Below, one piece after another: positions 6,260-7,705 of a stretch of DNA of 7,705 nucleotides (its first letter is position 1; every line of letters starts with the position of its first letter). Below the pieces are notes generated by a model. The model was given only the letters and a program-made list of their open reading frames with translations. It was not told where the DNA came from and made no database searches. This DNA comes from UCB2 sp964475735 (GTDB taxonomy: Bacteria; Chloroflexota; Dehalococcoidia; Tepidiformales; Tepidiformaceae), in assembly GCA_964475735.1 (NCBI GenBank), contig CAYYYI010000126.1, positions 1 through 7,705 of the forward strand, in the 5' to 3' direction. Position numbers and translations under genes: made by a program.

Positions 6260-7526
6260 CATCCAGTTCATCCGCGAGAACACCGAGCGCGTGAAGCGGG
6301 ACCTGATCCTTCGCAACACCACCGCACCCATCGACCGGATTCTCCTGCTGGACGAAAAGCGCCGCGAGCTTCTGCAGGACGTGGAGAAGCTGCGCGCCGA
6401 GCGAAACGCCGCCAGCAAGGCGATTGGCGCCACCAAAGACTCGGCCGAGCGGAACGCCCGCATCGCGGCGATGCGTGAAGTCGGGGACCGCATCGACGAG
6501 ATTGACGAGCGCCTGAAGGGGGTCGAGCCGGAGCTGACGGCGCTCTTGCTCGAAGTGCCAAACATCATCGACCCGGAGGTCCCCCGCGGGCCGGACGAGC
6601 ATTCGAACGTGGTGGTTGAGACGGTTGGTTCGCCGCGCGCGTTCACGTTCACGCCACGTCCGCACTGGGAGCTGGGCGAGCTTCTCGACGGGATCGACTT
6701 CGAACGCGGCACGAAGATGTCGGGAAGCCGCTTCTACCTGCTGAAAGGGCAGATCGCGCGGCTGCAACGGGCGCTTATCCAGTTCTTCCTCGACGAGCAC
6801 GCGAAGGACGGCTTCATCGAGTGTTACCTGCCCGACATGCTCAACGAGGCCTCGCTGCTGGCGGCCGGGCAGTTGCCGAAGTTCTACGACAACCTCTACC
6901 GCGATGCGGAGGAGGACTTCTTCTTCACGCCCACGGCGGAAGTTGCGTTCGTGAACTTCTACCGCGACGAGATCATTCCGCCCGGGAAGCTCCCCGTGCG
7001 GTTCGTCGGGCACACACCCTGCTTCCGGCGAGAAAAGATGAGCGCGGGCCGCGATGTACGCGGCATCAAGCGAGGCCACCAGTTCGAAAAGGTGGAGATG
7101 TTCGTCTACTGCGAACCGGAACAGAGCGAAGCCGAGCTGCAGAACCTGGTCCGGCGCGCGCGATCGCTGCCGGAGAAGCTGGGAATTCCGTACCGGGTGG
7201 TCCAGCTCTGCTCCGGGGACGTGGGTTTCAACGCCACGAAGACATTCGACCTTGAGCTCTGGGCGCCCGGGCAGGGCGAATGGCTGGAGGTCAGTTCGGC
7301 TTCGAACTGCCTGGACTTCCAGGCGCGGCGCGCCAACATCCGCTACCGCCCGGCGACGGACGCAGCCACGAAGCACCCGCACATGTTGAACGCATCGGGC
7401 CTGGCGCTCCCACGCTCGGTGATCGCGGTGATGGAGAACTACCAGGAAGAGGACGGCAGCATCACGGTGCCAGGGGTCCTCCGCCCCTACATGAATGCCG
7501 AACGGATCGTGCCGCCAGGGGGGTAA
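6252..7526 (+). CDS. serS: Seryl-tRNA synthetase
   Basis: 424 residues, the usual length of bacterial SerRS, which charges tRNA-Ser in the cytosol. Residues about 1-105 form the N-terminal tRNA-binding arm, with a long coiled coil (LDEKRRELLQDVEKLRAER and onward, then an Arg/Asp-rich return helix). The class II catalytic core shows motif 1 near 188-211, the serine-binding TAE at 228-230, motif 2 FRREKMSAGRD at 258-268 followed by RGIKRGHQFEKVEM, the CSGD segment at 320-323, EVSSASNCLDFQARR at 346-360, and motif 3 from SGLALPRSVIAVMENYQ to VPGVLRPYM (382-414). The start is GTG 6252, giving the standard MLSIQFIREN opening. GGGGAA (6239-6244) lies 7 bases upstream, and the gene overlaps the Nudix gene by 8 bases. 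It ends with TAA and is followed by a convergent tRNA gene. Confidence 0.97.
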   Translation: MLSIQFIRENTERVKRDLILRNTTAPIDRILLLDEKRRELLQDVEKLRAERNAASKAIGATKDSAERNARIAAMREVGDRIDEIDERLKGVEPELTALLLEVPNIIDPEVPRGPDEHSNVVVETVGSPRAFTFTPRPHWELGELLDGIDFERGTKMSGSRFYLLKGQIARLQRALIQFFLDEHAKDGFIECYLPDMLNEASLLAAGQLPKFYDNLYRDAEEDFFFTPTAEVAFVNFYRDEIIPPGKLPVRFVGHTPCFRREKMSAGRDVRGIKRGHQFEKVEMFVYCEPEQSEAELQNLVRRARSLPEKLGIPYRVVQLCSGDVGFNATKTFDLELWAPGQGEWLEVSSASNCLDFQARRANIRYRPATDAATKHPHMLNASGLALPRSVIAVMENYQEEDGSITVPGVLRPYMNAERIVPPGG

Positions 7527-7538
7527 AGGGGGCGGGGC

Positions 7539-7575
7539 GCCTTCCGCGGACGCTCGCAGGCCCGGCCGGGAAGGC
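7539..7575. repeat. Inverted repeat between serS and tRNA-Arg, possible shared termination hairpin
   Basis: GCCTTCC (7539-7545) is complementary to GGAAGGC (7569-7575) with a 23-base GC-rich loop that contains the palindrome CCCGGCCGGG (7561-7570). It lies between two converging genes, where a two-way terminator would be useful. There is no T tract on either side, so it is not a classic intrinsic terminator and may be chance in GC-rich DNA. Confidence 0.3.
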
Positions 7576-7650
7576 TGGTACCCCCGCCAGGAATCGAACC
7601 TGGGCACATGGTTTAGGAAACCACTGCTCTATCCGCTGAGCTACGGGGGC
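7576..7650 (-). tRNA. tRNA-Arg (anticodon CCU)
   Basis: The minus strand folds as a full cloverleaf of 75 nt including the encoded CCA (7576-7578). The acceptor stem is GCCCCCG/CGGGGGT, with a G1-U72 wobble at the end. The D stem is GCTC/GAGC with loop AGCGGATA. The anticodon stem is GTGGT/ACCAT, and the loop TTCCTAA gives anticodon CCT at 7615-7617, reading AGG. The variable loop is 4 nt. The T arm is CCAGG/CCTGG around TTCGATT. A20 and C35, both used by arginyl-tRNA synthetase, are present, with discriminator A73. It converges on serS. Confidence 0.95.
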
Positions 7651-7659
7651 ACGCGATCT

Positions 7660-7665
7660 AGGATA
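7660..7665 (-). promoter_or_regulatory. Possible -10 element of the tRNA-Arg gene
   Basis: On the minus strand TATCCT lies 9 bases before the first tRNA base, a suitable place for a -10 box. The -35 region near 7683-7689 (TTCCTTC) is a poor match. Weak prediction. Nothing else is recognised in 7651-7705. Confidence 0.3.
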
Positions 7666-7705
7666 CTTTGAAGCTGGATTCAGAAGGAACCCGCCGCCAT
7701 TGGGG

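Noticed and set aside
6060..7607. A 515-codon open frame on the minus strand across serS and part of the tRNA
   Set aside because: It is antisense to the well-supported serS, reads into the tRNA gene, and shows no recognisable domain. Long open antisense frames are expected in GC-rich coding DNA.
7576..7705. tRNA-Arg as an integration site for a mobile element
   Set aside because: No duplicated tRNA end, integrase or phage gene is visible; the short flank at the window edge cannot show an attachment repeat.

Overview
This is a high-GC (by eye above 60%) bacterial chromosomal segment made of housekeeping genes packed tightly. GTG starts, overlapping stop and start codons, a single-pass HtrA protease with a proline-rich cytosolic tail, a membrane-anchored GH18-fold protein and the greA-lysS pairing together suggest a Chloroflexota-type genome, possibly the Dehalococcoidia side. 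This placement comes from protein character only and is tentative. There is no sign of a phage, transposon, CRISPR array or other mobile element.

Layout. The left half (1-3603) is a minus-strand unit read right to left: an S1C (HtrA/DegP-like) membrane protease, then a membrane-anchored GH18-fold protein whose catalytic motif is lost, then rsmD (16S rRNA m2G966 methyltransferase). Gaps are 33 bases and then a one-base stop/start overlap, so the three are probably co-transcribed. A 102-base divergent intergenic region (3604-3705) separates it from a plus-strand unit (3706-7526): greA, lysS (class II), a Nudix hydrolase, and serS. lysS to Nudix is 7 bases apart, and the Nudix gene and serS overlap by 8 bases. 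A tRNA-Arg(CCU) gene on the minus strand converges on the end of serS at the right edge.

How it fits together. The plus-strand unit is about transcription elongation and tRNA charging: GreA rescues backtracked RNA polymerase, and LysRS and SerRS charge tRNAs. The small Nudix enzyme between the two synthetases could clean up nucleotide by-products. The minus-strand unit combines envelope quality control with ribosome modification.

Three points deserve attention. First, a well-formed intrinsic-terminator-like hairpin followed by six T lies directly downstream of a good sigma70-type promoter and before greA. It resembles the leader attenuator that produces GraL RNAs in E. coli. Second, GreA lacks both acidic tip residues (E. 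coli D41 and E44) that support RNA cleavage. Third, the GH18-fold protein has lost the catalytic acids. No wholly novel multi-gene system was seen.
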